Assembly: GCA_009829735.1 (NCBI GenBank)
Contig: CM020618.1
Coordinates: forward strand, 13,002,568-13,066,567
Direction of reading: 5' to 3'
DNA: 64,000 bases
DNA from: Pyropia yezoensis
Taxonomy: Eukaryota; Rhodophyta; Bangiophyceae; Bangiales; Bangiaceae
Both the position numbers and the translations under genes were made by a program. The notes below the pieces were generated by a model that saw only the letters and a list, made by a program, of their open reading frames with translations, had not been told where the DNA came from and did not search any database. Below, in pieces: positions 30,021 to 40,839 of this stretch. Positions within the stretch are counted from its first letter, which is position 1. Each line of letters opens with the position of its first letter.

Positions 30021-32641
30021 GGCCACCCATCCCCGCCGCCGGGGGGTGGTGCCCTGCAAAGGCGCCGGTTCCAGTGCCGGCGCCGGCGCCGGCGCCGGCG
30101 CCACTGGACGCGCCGCCAGTGATAGGCGCGGCGGCGGCGGCGCCACGGCAGCTGCCGGCTGCGGCGGCGGCGGCTGCGGCGGCGCCGCCGCCGCGGTCAA
30201 CGCGGCGGCGCCCATCACCGGCGCCGCCGCGCCAGCCGGTGCGGGTGGTCCTTCGGGTCCGTCCGCGCACGGCGGTGGAGGCGGCTGCGGCCGAGCCGCT
30301 GGCCGTGGCCGTCTTCCCCGCGGGCTCCCGCGACGGGGATGACACTGACGCGGCGGCGCGTGTGGAGGCGGTGGGCGTGGTGGGCACCCTTGGCAGTGGC
30401 GGCAGCGACGGCGGCGGCGGCGGCGACCGGGACGCCGCCACTACCCCCCCCGCGGCGGTGGCCGCCCTTGCACGGCCGGGCGCGACGGTCACCGTCCGGC
30501 CGTCGCGGCCGTCGCTCTACGGCCCCGCGGTGGTCGCCACCGGCGTTGCGGCCTTCCCGGTCGATGCGGTGGTTGGCCCCGCCGCGCCCACCTCTGCGCT
30601 GTGGGCGGGCGTTGGCGACGGCCTGCTGACCGGCGCCATTGTCGCGGGCATTGACGGCCTGCTGCTCGCGTACGGGTGTACCAACTCGGGCAAGAGCCAC
30701 ACCATCCTCGGGCCGGGCGGCGCCGCCGGCTGCGTCGGGGCAGACGACGAAGGCCTCCTCCCCCGCGCCGTCCGCGGGGTCATGGAGCGCCTCGCGGACG
30801 AGCCCCGCCGCGCGGCGGGGGTGTGGGTGTCAGCGGCCGAGGTGTACCGTGACCGGGTGTACGACCTGCTGGCAACGCCAGGTGTCGGCGACGGTGGCGG
30901 TGGCGGTGGTGGCGGGGACGGTGGAGGGGGGGGCGGCGGCGGGGGCGCCGGAGAGGCCCCCGCCGCGCCGGCGCGGCGGTCCCTGAGGGTGCGGTATCCC
31001 CGCCACGGGCCGGCCATAGTTGACGGCCTCACGCGCGTGCCCGTTACGGCGCCCGCCGCGGCGGCCGCCGCGCTCGCCTCCGCCGCGCGGCGGCGGCGGA
31101 CCGCCGCGACGGGGCGCAACGGTCGGTCATCCCGCTCCCACGCGGTCTTTACCATCCACGTGCCGCCGCCCGACGGCGGCGACGGTGGTGGCGACGCCGA
31201 CGTTGACGACGAGGCCGCGACGGCGCGCGCGTTGTTGGCGGGTGTGCCGCCGCCGCCGCCTCGATACGGCGCGTCGGTGACGGTGGTGGACCTGGCGGGG
31301 TCGGAGCGCGCGGTCGTGGTGCCCCCGGGGGGGGGGGGGCGCGGCGCCGATGAGGGTGCCGGCGCAAACGGCGGCGGCTGTGAGGGTGGTGGTGGCGGTG
31401 GTGGCGGTGGTGGTGGTGGGGATGGCGGCAGCGTGGCTGCCGCCCCCGCCGTGCCTGCCACTCCCGCCGCCACGCGGGCTCGTGCCGACGAGGCGTCGGC
31501 CATCAATGGGTCCCTCCACGCGTTGGGCAACGTCCTCCGTGCGCTGGCGGCCAACCAAACATCCGACGCCGCCGCGGTGGCGGCGGCGGCGGCAGCGGCG
31601 GCGGGCGGCGGTGGCGACACGCCCGCCCGCGGGCGGGCGGTGGTGGTGCCATACCGGGACAACACGCTGACCAAGCTGCTTGCGCACGGCCTGGCGGCGG
31701 GCTCCGTGGTGGTCCTCGCCCACGCGTCGCCGACCGCGCGTGACGCAGACGACACGGTGCACGTGCTGCGGGCGGCGGCGGTGGCGGCGGTGGTCAAGAC
31801 GGCGCCGACGCCGGGCGGGCTGGGGGTTGGCCGGCTGGCCGCCGCCGCCGCCGCCGCCCCAACTCCTGGCCGGGGCGTGAGGGGACGCGCTGCGGCGGCA
31901 CGCCCACCCGCCACCCCCGCCCGAGGGGCAGCTGGTGGTGGTGGGGGGGATTGGGGTGGCCGCCCCCAGCTGACGCTCGGCGGCGCCATGGGTATCATCG
32001 GGCACCTGCAGGCGACGGTCGAGGAGGCGCTCGCCGACGCGGCGGCGGCGCGCGCCGATGCGGCGGCGGCGCGCGACGACGCGGCCGCTGCCGCGGCCGC
32101 GGCCGCCACCCGCACCGCCGCGCTACTGTCCATTATCGATGCGGTGGCCGGCGAGGCGGCGGGCCTCCGCACCGCCCTTGCCGCCGCGGGCGGCGCCGCC
32201 GCCGCCGCCGCGGCGGCGGAGCGGGCGGCTGTTGCCGAGGCGCTGGGGGGGGAGCTGGTTGCCGCGCGTGCGGCGGCGGCCGCGGCGGTCGCGCGTGCCG
32301 CCGCGGCGGAGCGGGCGGTGGGGTCGGGGGGCGTAGAGGGCGGGGCGGCGGGCGGTGGGAGGGGTCGGCGGTGTGGGCACGGGGAGGGGAGGCGGCGCCG
32401 CTGGACGAGCCACCACCCCCTGCCGGGGTGGAGTGGAGATGGGGAGGGCGACGCTGACGGCGGGGGGGAGGGGGGGGAGAGCAACGATACAGACAGCGAC
32501 GCGGCGAGCGACGCGGCGAGCGACGCGGCCGGCGACGTTGACGTTGACGCGGCCGGCGACGTCGACGTCGACGCTGACGCCGACGCCGCGTGGGAGGACG
32601 ACGAGGCCGCCGACATTGTCGAAGAGGCGGGCGGGTGGTGA
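29765..32641 (+). CDS. Kinesin motor protein, single exon
   Basis: This is a microtubule motor ATPase of 958 residues. The first ATG (MPLPPRRIGGG) opens a disordered Pro/Ala/Gly head of about 155 residues. The motor domain runs from about residue 157 (VRVVLRVRPRT) to about 680. The P-loop is YGCTNSGKSHT at about 302-312 (consensus GQTGSGKT), switch I is NGRSSRSH at about 451, and switch II is VDLAGSE at about 507. Later come INGSLHALGNVLRAL and VPYRDNTLTKLL. Gly-rich insertions interrupt the motor after EVYRDRVYDLL and after switch II. TNSGK in the P-loop recalls kinesin-6 (KIF20 type), but class cannot be settled. An Ala-rich coiled coil follows, and the tail is strongly acidic (repeated SDAA and DVDVDA). 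No intron is needed. Confidence 0.9.
29971..30020 (+). repeat. CCG trinucleotide array inside kinesin
   Basis: About 16 CCG units in a row encode a polyproline stretch in the disordered head. Such arrays often vary in length between individuals. Confidence 0.9.
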
Positions 32642-33048
32642 AGGAACGCCGAATAACAAAAAAAAAAAGCTTGTCGGGCGTGTATGAGTGGGGCGACCTC
32701 TTGGCTGCAGGTGGCTGAGGGGGAAGTGTTCGAGAAGTAACTATGGGGGCGAGTGGGACCCTGCACCCGTCGAGCGCGTAGGCCACTCAGTCTGTACCGA
32801 CTGGGCAGATGCGCTGCGAGGCCAAGCCGTGCAGCGGGTGGGGTTGGTGAGACTGAAGGGGGCCAAAGATTTACATACCGCACACCTGCGCACCTGCGCA
32901 CGTTACGTTACTGCACCCCATCCCCACCAGCGCCACACGATGAGCCCACAGCAAACAGAAGAAAAAACAACGCACTCAACAGACCGGATCGCACCACACA
33001 CCCACACACCAGTAACACGCCCGCAAGCAAAAGTCTAGACGCGGACGC

Positions 33049-35700
33049 CTAGAAGTAGTGACCAAACGGAATGGGCGTCACCACCCACTCGTTGCGGGAC
33101 GTGTAGCCAACGCGGATGGTCAGGGGTGGCAAGCTCCCAAGCTTGTACGTCTGCTGCACGCCCGCCGACGCAATCACATCGTCCACCTTTTCCTCGGTAC
33201 GCGTCGACCGCCAGTTGGTGTTGGCATACACGGCGGTGCCGTTGAGCTTAGGCACCGACACCACCTTGTCCAGCTCCACCCCCACGTAGGGAGCGCCGTC
33301 GCCCTTGAGGTACATCCCCGCCTTGCCAATTACCTGGCACAGCTTGAGGCGGGGAAGCATCAGCACGCGCGTGGTCAGCTTCCACTCCTGCGTCAGGGGC
33401 TTGAGCGTCGACGTCACCTTGAGCGGCAACTTGTGGAGGCCCGCGCTCTTGATCGTCCCGCCCTCGGCCCTGTGGTACACCCACTGGTGCCAGAAGGTGG
33501 GCGCAAAGTAGTGGCGGTCATGATCCCACGGCCAGAAGTGGGTCACCGCGTAGGTGGCCAAGCCCGCAGTCGTGCTGACAGTCGTGCGGCGTACGTCGTC
33601 CAGGCCAGAGCCAATGCGGTTCAGCACGCCACCAACGCCGCGGCCATACACGGTGGCACCGTCGCCAAGTGCGTCCGCGCCCGAGAGCAGCGAGCGGCCC
33701 GCAGCACCAAGCGCGTTGGACACATTGCTCGACACAGCACGGCCAGTGCCGTCAACCGCGCCAGCCGCGCCAGCAGCGGCACCCGCCACTGTGCCAGCCG
33801 CCTGCGACGCCGTCTTGGACGCCTGGCGACCAAGGCCAAACAGGCCCTTCTTCGTCTCGGCTGCCGCATCGCCGGCCGCGTCGGCCGCGTCCGACGCAAC
33901 ATTCGCCGCGTCCGCCGCAACGCGCGACGCCTGACGGCCGGCCTTGTCCGCCGCCTCAGCGGTCGCATCCGCCGCGTCGCTCGCGACGTTCGAGGCCTTG
34001 CGGCCAAACCCAAACAGGCCCTTCTTCGTCTTGATCGCCGCATCGCCTGCCGCGTCGGCCGCGTCCGACGCAACATTCGCCGCGTCCGCCGCAACGCGCG
34101 ACGCCTGACGGCCGGCCTTGTCCGCCGCCTCAGCGGTCGCATCCGCCGCGTCGCTCGCGACGTTCGAGGCCTTGCGGCCAAACCCAAACAGGCCCTTCTT
34201 CGTCTTGACCGCCGCATCACCTGCCGCGTCGGCCGCGTCCGACGCGGCACCAGTCACAGCCCGAGTCGTGTCGTCAACCGCCGAGCCCGCCGCTTCGGCC
34301 GCGTCGCTCGCGGCGTTGGACGCCTTGCGGCCAAAGCCAAACAGACCACGCTTCGCACCCTCCGCCGCGTCACCCGCCGCATCGGCCGCGTCCTGGGCAG
34401 CACCCGTCACGGCACGGCTCGTGTTGTCGGCCGCATCCGCTACCGACCCCGCTGCGTCAACGGCCGTATCCGACGCCTTGCGGCCGAAGCCAAACAGACC
34501 ACGCTTGGCACCCACCGCGGCATCGCCGGCTGCGTCAGCGGCATCCTTTGCTGCGCCCGTCACAGCCCGGGTCGTGTCGTCCACCGCCGAGCCCGCCGCG
34601 TCGGCCGCGTCGCTCGCGGCGTTGGACGCCTTGCGGCCAAAGCCAAACAGACCACGCTTCGCACCCTCCGCCGCGTCACCCGCCGCATCGGCCGCGTCAT
34701 GGGCAGCACCCGTCACGGCACGGCTCGTGTTGTCGGCCGCATCCGCTACCGACCCCGCTGCGCCAACTGCTGTATCCGACGCCTTGCGGCCGAAGCCAAA
34801 CAGACCACGCTTGGCACCCTCTGCCGCGTCACCCGCCGCGTCGGCGGCACCCTGGGCGGCACCCGCCACTGCCCGGCCCGAGTCATCCACAGCACCGGCA
34901 GCGGAGTCAGCCACGTCGCTGGCAGCGCTGGACGCCTTGCGGCCAAAGCCAAACAGACCACGCTTCGCACCCCCCGCCGCGTCACCCGCCGCGTCGGCGG
35001 CACCCTGGGCAGCACCCGCCACGGCTCGACCCGTGTCATCCGCAGCACCGGCAGCTGCGTCGGCCGCGTCGCCCGCAGCGTTGGATGCCTTGCGGCCAAA
35101 GCCAAAGAGACCGCGCTTGGCACCCTGGGCAGCATCATCGGCGGCAGCAGCTACGTCGGCCCCTGCTCCCTGGACCGCCCGGCCAGTGCGGCTGGCGGCA
35201 CGGTCAGCGCGGGCGGCAGCGTCATCCGCGGCGCGGCCCGCAGCGCCAGCCGCGCGGTCCGCACCCGCCGCCACATCGTCGGCGGCAGAGTGGGTCTTGC
35301 GCCCAAACCCAAACAGCCCGCCCTTGACCTCCTTGGACGCCGCCGCGCCCGCGGCGCCCGCCGCAGATACGGCCGGGGCCGTGCCGGTCACGCGGCCGGT
35401 CGGCACGACAGGCACGCCAACAGGGGCAACCTCTGGGGCGACGACGGTCTTGCGGCCAAAGCCAAAGAAACCGCCGCCGCCACCACTCGCCTTGGCACCA
35501 CTCTCCACATTCACATTGATCTTGACAGGCCCCGCGTTGGCATCCACTTGAACGTCCACATCGACGGGTGCGCCCTTGCGGGCGCCATACCCGGCCACAG
35601 GGACGACAGGGACGACGGGAACAACGGTCAGGTCCGCCTCCTCCCGGCGGGAAAAGAAGCGGCCCACGGGCACCCGCGTGGGTGCAGCATCAGCCAACAT
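33049..35700 (-). CDS. LEA-like repeat protein with GLFGFGRK motifs and C-terminal beta-rich domain
   Basis: The single exon encodes 883 residues. The N-terminus (MLADAAPTRVPVGRFFSRRE) is followed by a Val-rich part and a first FFGFGRK at about residue 78. Ten units then run to about residue 620. Most begin K(R/K)GLFGFGRKAS and continue as an Ala/Asp/Thr-rich amphipathic stretch (SDAADAAGS, RAVTGAA, DAADAAGDAA) typical of group 3 LEA proteins. Units are 51 residues, or 58 for two of them. The last about 190 residues differ: Trp/His-rich (HFWPWDHDRHYFAP), then alternating strands ending GHYF. No hydrophobic signal or membrane segment is clear. LEA repeats suggest desiccation or membrane protection, which suits an intertidal alga, but the C-terminal domain is unrecognised. 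The gene converges on kinesin with about 400 bp between. Confidence 0.8.
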   Translation of the reverse strand: MLADAAPTRVPVGRFFSRREEADLTVVPVVPVVPVAGYGARKGAPVDVDVQVDANAGPVKINVNVESGAKASGGGGGFFGFGRKTVVAPEVAPVGVPVVPTGRVTGTAPAVSAAGAAGAAASKEVKGGLFGFGRKTHSAADDVAAGADRAAGAAGRAADDAAARADRAASRTGRAVQGAGADVAAAADDAAQGAKRGLFGFGRKASNAAGDAADAAAGAADDTGRAVAGAAQGAADAAGDAAGGAKRGLFGFGRKASSAASDVADSAAGAVDDSGRAVAGAAQGAADAAGDAAEGAKRGLFGFGRKASDTAVGAAGSVADAADNTSRAVTGAAHDAADAAGDAAEGAKRGLFGFGRKASNAASDAADAAGSAVDDTTRAVTGAAKDAADAAGDAAVGAKRGLFGFGRKASDTAVDAAGSVADAADNTSRAVTGAAQDAADAAGDAAEGAKRGLFGFGRKASNAASDAAEAAGSAVDDTTRAVTGAASDAADAAGDAAVKTKKGLFGFGRKASNVASDAADATAEAADKAGRQASRVAADAANVASDAADAAGDAAIKTKKGLFGFGRKASNVASDAADATAEAADKAGRQASRVAADAANVASDAADAAGDAAAETKKGLFGLGRQASKTASQAAGTVAGAAAGAAGAVDGTGRAVSSNVSNALGAAGRSLLSGADALGDGATVYGRGVGGVLNRIGSGLDDVRRTTVSTTAGLATYAVTHFWPWDHDRHYFAPTFWHQWVYHRAEGGTIKSAGLHKLPLKVTSTLKPLTQEWKLTTRVLMLPRLKLCQVIGKAGMYLKGDGAPYVGVELDKVVSVPKLNGTAVYANTNWRSTRTEEKVDDVIASAGVQQTYKLGSLPPLTIRVGYTSRNEWVVTPIPFGHYF
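33826..35098 (-). repeat. Coding tandem repeats of 153 and 174 bp
   Basis: The codons for the GRK motif recur at 33826, 34000, 34174, 34327, 34480, 34633, 34786, 34939 and 35092. Spacing is 174, 174 and then 153 six times. Units at 34327-34786 alternate in two types, which gives a 306-bp higher-order repeat. The two 174-bp units are nearly identical and look recently duplicated. Confidence 0.92.
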
Positions 35701-36886
35701 GGCGAGCGGAGTGGGGTACCGCCAGCACCGAGAGAGGGTGGCGGTCGCGGAGCGACTGGCGCGAGAAACGGCGGCACGACGGGGAGGGGGGGAGCGTTGC
35801 GACGTCGGATCGAACGCGGATCGGCGCTAGGCGGCGCGACGCGGATGGTCTCCCCTCAGACTGATCGCAGGATGGCCGACCAGATGGGTGGCGGGGTTGT
35901 AAGCGCGCCCAGTCGCCACGACAGGGAGGGTGCACGCAAGGACGGTCCGTGGCAGGGGGTGCGCGCCACCCACCAGCCACTGGAGGAGACGCGGTGGGCA
36001 CGCGGGATTGCACGCGGACCCCCACGCAGCGATCGCCCCGAGGCCCCCGCCCGAGTGGCATGCAAATCCAACGCCGACACGGGGGGCGCTCCGCGGCAAC
36101 CGTCAACCAAACAGCAGCGGGGAGGGGGGGGGCAGTTGGGTAACCAGAGGCGTGCCTTCCTCAAAGCCAGCGACAGGCGGGGACACCGGCGGCGCGAATA
36201 GGGGCCGGGGCGTGGCTCAAAGGCGGGGGAGGCGGGGCTGATCAACCGCCCAAGGCCGCCACAGGCACTTCGAACGCGGTGGGGGCAACACTCTTGCGGC
36301 AGCTCACGGGAAGATCGCTTTAGATCCCCACACGGTGCCTCTTCATTGGCAGCTTGGGCTGCGCACAACCGTCCAAGACGGCTGCTTGCGAAGCGCGCGC
36401 TCGGCGTCGGACGGAGGCCAGCGAGATACAGGAGGGCTGGCGATCTGACTGGCCCTCCCAGGTTGTCACACCAAATTACTACAGTCCGCTGTAAACGTAG
36501 CACATCAGATGGTAATTGTAAGATGAAATTACACACACTACTACTTTCCTTGACAAAGGACCCATCACAACACCTCCGCGGGTTGGGGGCGTGGAGGGCG
36601 AGGCGACGACAGCATCCCCACCATCTACCTACCAGAGGGCGTTGCGACGCGGCTCTTGCGGCCGGGGCCACAGCAGTTGCCGCGAGCTGGTGGAGAAAGA
36701 AAGGGATTGCAGGACGGGTGGGTGGGAGTCCACGAACGCCATCGGCTGAGCGGCATTCGCCGCCGACGGGCTGGTGGCTAACCTGGGTGGGCATGTACCG
36801 ACCGCCTTCTCCGCTGCCACCTCTCGCCGCTGTCGGCCCCACCCCCCCTCCCTTGCTGTCACAGGGCAGTTGCAAACCAGTTTAGG
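35701..36886. other. Intergenic region upstream of LEA-like gene
   Basis: No gene was recognised. It lies between the minus-strand LEA-like gene and a weak plus-strand candidate, so it may hold promoters. The 36470-36560 part is AT-richer. Confidence 0.4.
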
Positions 36887-38253
36887 AGCGGCGACGCGCC
36901 GCCGCTGCCGCCCCACTGCCTCCAGTACAACTGCACCGCTTTCGCCGCCGCCGCCGATGTGATGCGCATCGAGTGCCGCGGCATGTCCGCCTCGCGCCAT
37001 ACGACGCCCAACCGCGGATCATGCGCGGTGGTCGCGGCCGCGGCGGCGGCGGCGGCGACAGGCGGCAACAGCGACGGGGCGGCAGCGGGGGTGGTGGCGG
37101 AAGAGACAGTAGCTGCAATGCTCCCGAGGATGGGGGCATTGACCGAGGGTAGTGGCGGCCGTTGTAGCGGTAGTGTCGCGCATGTCTGCGGCGGTAGGCA
37201 TTGAGAGCTGTCGAGAGGTGTGTGTTGCACTCCACGATGGCTCCAGTAACGACGATGGTGACATCGGAGACGGCCTGCGACAGTGGCGAAAGCGGCGACG
37301 GCCCGCCACTGTGGCGTCTTACAAGAGGGCGGGGCAATGAGTTTCCCTCCTCCCTGGTCCCCTCCTTCCGCCGCAGCTTCACCTCGATTCCCTACAGCAT
37401 GTTCCCCCAGGCACCAAGGGGGGCGGCACACGACGCAAAGACGGCCCGACCATGCCGCAGAGGGGATTGTAGACGGGCAGCGGCAGCGGCGACTGGCGGT
37501 GGCGGCAGTGGCGGACATGACAGGCGGCCGTGATGTTTGCACCGGCGTGGTGGCGCTGCGGCACGCAACGCGGACCCGCCCCAGCCCTACCCACGGAACT
37601 CCTCCTGGCGGCCGCTGGCAGCGACCAGCGGCAGTCGGCGGCGGGGGCAGGGAGGGGGGGGAGCGCGGGGGGAGGAAGAGCAACCAGGCCGGTCGCGCTG
37701 GCGGCGGAAACTCTGTTCAACAAAACAGGCGCACGAACCGCACGGAGGGGCTTCGACCAACGGGGACGCCCTGGCCGACCGCGTCGCCGCGAATAGGTCG
37801 GACGGAACCTGCACAGCAGCCTTTCCAAGAAATGAGTATGCACCATGCAGGTGCCAGCCGACGTGGCGGTCACCGCAACAGTAGCACATGGAGGGGCGAC
37901 GGAGCGGCGGCATGCCGGAGGCGATGACCGGCAACTGACCGCCTAGCTGCGGTGCGAGCGTGTCGATGAAGCCAGACGGGCACCCAGTACCACTGTACGA
38001 CCGAGTGCACGTACAAGGGCGATGCCTATTGCAATACTACCGGAACAGCGTGCAGCGAGTGTGCCAGCAGATGTCTGAGCCGCGTGGACCAAGCTCATGG
38101 CGGCAAAGAAGGCATCTTCGAAAAAAGCTGGAGGACAAGCCAGGTGGACGGCCAATCCGACGCCACAGCTGCCGTCCGTCCCGCCGGCGGGCGTAGGGGC
38201 CTACAACCGCTGGACCGAAAAAAGAATTTTTTTTCTTGCAGCTCCTTGTTTGA
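36887..38253 (+). CDS. Candidate multi-exon cysteine-rich secreted protein
   Basis: The model is tentative. One exon near 36887-37193 reads HCLQYNCTAF and IECRGMSAS, with C/G-ending codons. A later exon ends at 37850 (GTCTAAFPRNEYAPC) with donor CAG|gtgcca. A third runs 37972-38143 with Cys spacing C-x3-C-x6-C-x6-C-x2-C-x3-C (HCTTECTYKGDAYC, TACSECASRC). A strong pyrimidine tract and ttgcag acceptor end at 38241, and the last exon stops at 38251-38253. The introns 37851-37971 and 38144-38241 keep phase. The Cys pattern and N-x-T sites suggest EGF-like extracellular modules. The start and the exons between 37194 and about 37730 are not resolved. Confidence 0.3.
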
Positions 38254-39026
38254 GCAGAGGAGTACAAGGGACCGTTCGCAGCAACACAATACGTACATAT
38301 GTAGATAGAAGATGCGTCGTGAGCTGGGCTCTTCTGTGGTACATGTTGTGCAGAGGGCGGTGGTAAAATACGCCACCGTGTACGTGCGAGCATGGATGCG
38401 CAAAAATCTCGGCGTTGTTTGGGCCTGAGGCCAAATAAAATGTAATCCCTGTGTCTAAGTTTCGCTCAGATCAGCGGGCCAACAGAAACACGCGGAAAGA
38501 GGGGGCAAGAGCTCTCGGCCGCCATATGTATCCACTAGAGGCGACCCCCCCCCCAGAACGGTGCTCCAAGGGACACGTATCTGGCCGCAGCGCTGGCTGA
38601 CAGAACGGCAGCGGGCGGGTGCTGGGGGTTGTCAGTTGCGCTAGAGACCCAAGGACCCGGTGGTGGCGTTTCGTTCGCGAAGCTCGTTGTATCTGCAAGT
38701 CTCACTGCACGGTGTCCATTGCGTGGCACGCGCCGCGCCTGGCCTGGACGAAACGCTGGTGGGCCTCTGCGGTGACGGTCGCGCTGCTCTGCCCTTTGTA
38801 TACACAGTTGTTTGGGCCCGGCCCTGGGCCTTGACCCTTGGCGTGAGCCTTCACGTATCACCGTTTACCTGCAAGAGGGTTACCACGCGAGCACGCGTGG
38901 CACACACACAATTTAACCACAAAACGGGGACACCCATGAGAATAATATCACGCTTTCTGTGTGGTGTGTATTATGATCAGTGTTTGATAAGACCTCGTTG
39001 GTGCATGCCCTCAGGGCCCCTGAATG
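38254..39026. other. Intergenic DNA, nothing recognised
   Basis: No gene, repeat or RNA could be supported. Open frames are short and do not resemble known proteins. Confidence 0.5.
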
Positions 39027-39800
39027 TAAGGTTGGCAAGTCGCTAAGTTCGGTCGGTAAACGCATTCGGTAATATTCGGTATCTCGATCGGTAAACGGTA
39101 AGCTCCGCTTCCTCCCAGGTCGGTATCATTCGGTACGGTAATGAATTAGGTACGTAAAAATATGGAGAGCTGAGACCTCCATATTCGATTCTACCGAGCT
39201 CGAAGCGTCACCGCCCGCTGACGTCGTAAAAGAGTGGGCGTCCGCCCTGGCGAGCGCAGAGGACGCGGACGAGGCGACCATCCACGACTCGCGCGGAGAG
39301 GTGCCAGCTTTCATGGCATTTGACTTTGCTTTGCCTGCGCTGCCGGAGCTCGCGTGCCCACTGCCAGCTACTGATGTACCTGGATATCCCCAAGAGGTCG
39401 TGTGGCGATTGCGCAACTCCCGCGCTTCCAAGTTCCCCTTGCGTGTGCTTGTTGGCAGTGTCGTGGGAGAGCAGTTTGTAGTGGATATGTCTGCCTTGAT
39501 GCGTGAGCACTATTTGGTGGGGCTCGGCATACGTGTAAAACTCTGGTATAGGGATGGCCACCCCTTAGAGTACTGTTGCTCGGGTCCGGGTCCGTCCGGT
39601 TGCGCTGGCCGGGTGGCCGACGGAAGCAGTCTTTGTTTGGTTACGCCACCCCAGTGGCCGCTGAGCATCGATGGAACAACGTGCAAAAAAATATATTCTC
39701 AAAATTACCGTACCAACGAACCGATACGGTATCGGTAAATCGGTATACCGTTCGGTAATCGGTAGCGAAAATTCGTACCGATCGGTATATGCCAACCTTA
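39027..39800. mobile_element. Small hAT-like element with internal frame
   Basis: The ends are inverted: TAAGGTTGGCA on the left (39027-39037) and its complement at 39790-39800. Inside each end are many CGGTA/TACCG repeats (39047-39155 and 39715-39790), as in subterminal regions of hAT transposons whose ends often resemble TAGGGTTGGCA. At 774 bp it is too short for a transposase. The central 39181-39590 reads open on the plus strand with normal codon use (VVKEWASALASAEDAD, VVDMSALMREHYLVGLG), not matching any transposase I know. An 8-bp target duplication was not found. A captured host fragment is possible. Confidence 0.55.
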
Positions 39801-40839
39801 ATGAGTGAGGGGGACCCGCGGACGACATTGCCACATTTTAGTCACACCGTGGGCTTTCTTCCTCTCAAACGCCTGATGGTCATCTAGAGCCTAACGAAAT
39901 CTCAACCTACTTTTGCCTCTATTCCTGTGGTGCTTGCCCATGCCTAGATGGGGAAGCAAGCGTGGCGGCTGATGGGGAAGCAAGCGTGGCGGCGCGACGT
40001 GTGGGGCACAGGAAACGGCTGACCCTGGGTGATGCTCTGCCACGGCAGTAACAGAGAAACGGCCTGAGCAGTCGTGCCACCCAAGCCGGCAAACACGGGC
40101 GATCGAATCTGCCGCGATCAGGCCACCCCCCGCCAGGACCTCGCGGGAGGGACCCAAAGCGGGGGGCACCCGCGATGGGCGCGCGCCAGTCAATCCTGTT
40201 GAGAATTCGTCACCACCCCCACCTCGCTGCCACTGGCTGGACCTGGCTGGACCGGCAGCAGCGAGGGTGCCGTCCACTCGGGCCCAGAGCAGCGCTCTGG
40301 GCCCCGCGACGGGCTGGTCACAGGGGGGGGTGGGGGGGGGCAGAGCGGGCCCCCCACACTGCCGTTGGGGGAGTGGGCCGCGCTTCCGCCACCCCGCCCT
40401 CGCGCGTGGCTGCTGCCGGGCGACCCCTGCATGCCGTGCCTTTGCCTTCCCCACCCGGGACCCGCGGTGCACACCCCCCTTCAAGCGCCACCCACGCCGT
40501 CCCCCTCGGCTGATGCCGCAGCGTTGTGTGGTCTATCGCCCCTACCGGCGCACTCACCGACGGTGACGTGGACGAGCGTAGTTGACGAGCACTCTGCGCA
40601 TTTGTTTCGTCGTGTGACAACCCACTGGTCGTAACGTGCCTTCTCCCCCCTCCCCTCGGGTTTCCCCGTATTTTCCCTCCGTATCCCTTGGTTCGTCCAC
40701 CCACTGTTCGTCCCCTGTTTACGGCTTGTCCAACGCGGGTTGGGAGCTCTTTTCCCTTCCACGCCCGAGGCGGGAGCGACAGTCGTCGTCGACGGCTTTC
40801 CGACCCCTTGCCGCCCCATTCCTTGCACTCCTCATCACC
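39801..40839. other. Intergenic DNA upstream of unknown gene
   Basis: No gene was recognised. GC rises toward the next start. The last 200 bp are pyrimidine-rich, as in other leaders in the window. Confidence 0.45.

Noticed and set aside
30517-32901. A 794-codon frame antisense to kinesin
   Set aside because: It is a composition effect of GC-rich codons on the other strand. It translates to Pro/Ser/Ala runs, while the sense frame has clear kinesin motifs.
33826-35098. Identity of the GLFG repeats with a nucleoporin
   Set aside because: Nup GLFG domains have uncharged, disordered spacers. Here each motif is followed by charged, helical, LEA-like sequence and by RK.
33058-36201. A 1047-codon plus-strand frame over the LEA-like gene
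   Set aside because: It is the Arg-rich shadow of a repeated minus-strand gene. The minus frame has the ordered repeats and a structured C-terminal domain.
37587-37934. Zinc-knuckle-like CYCCGDRHVGWHLHG on the minus strand
   Set aside because: The Cys/His order does not fit CCHC, and the opposite strand gives a better, Cys-spaced reading with phase-consistent introns.
39019-39808. 8-bp target duplication around the hAT-like element
   Set aside because: CCTGAATG and ATGAGTGA do not match, and no shifted pair did better.
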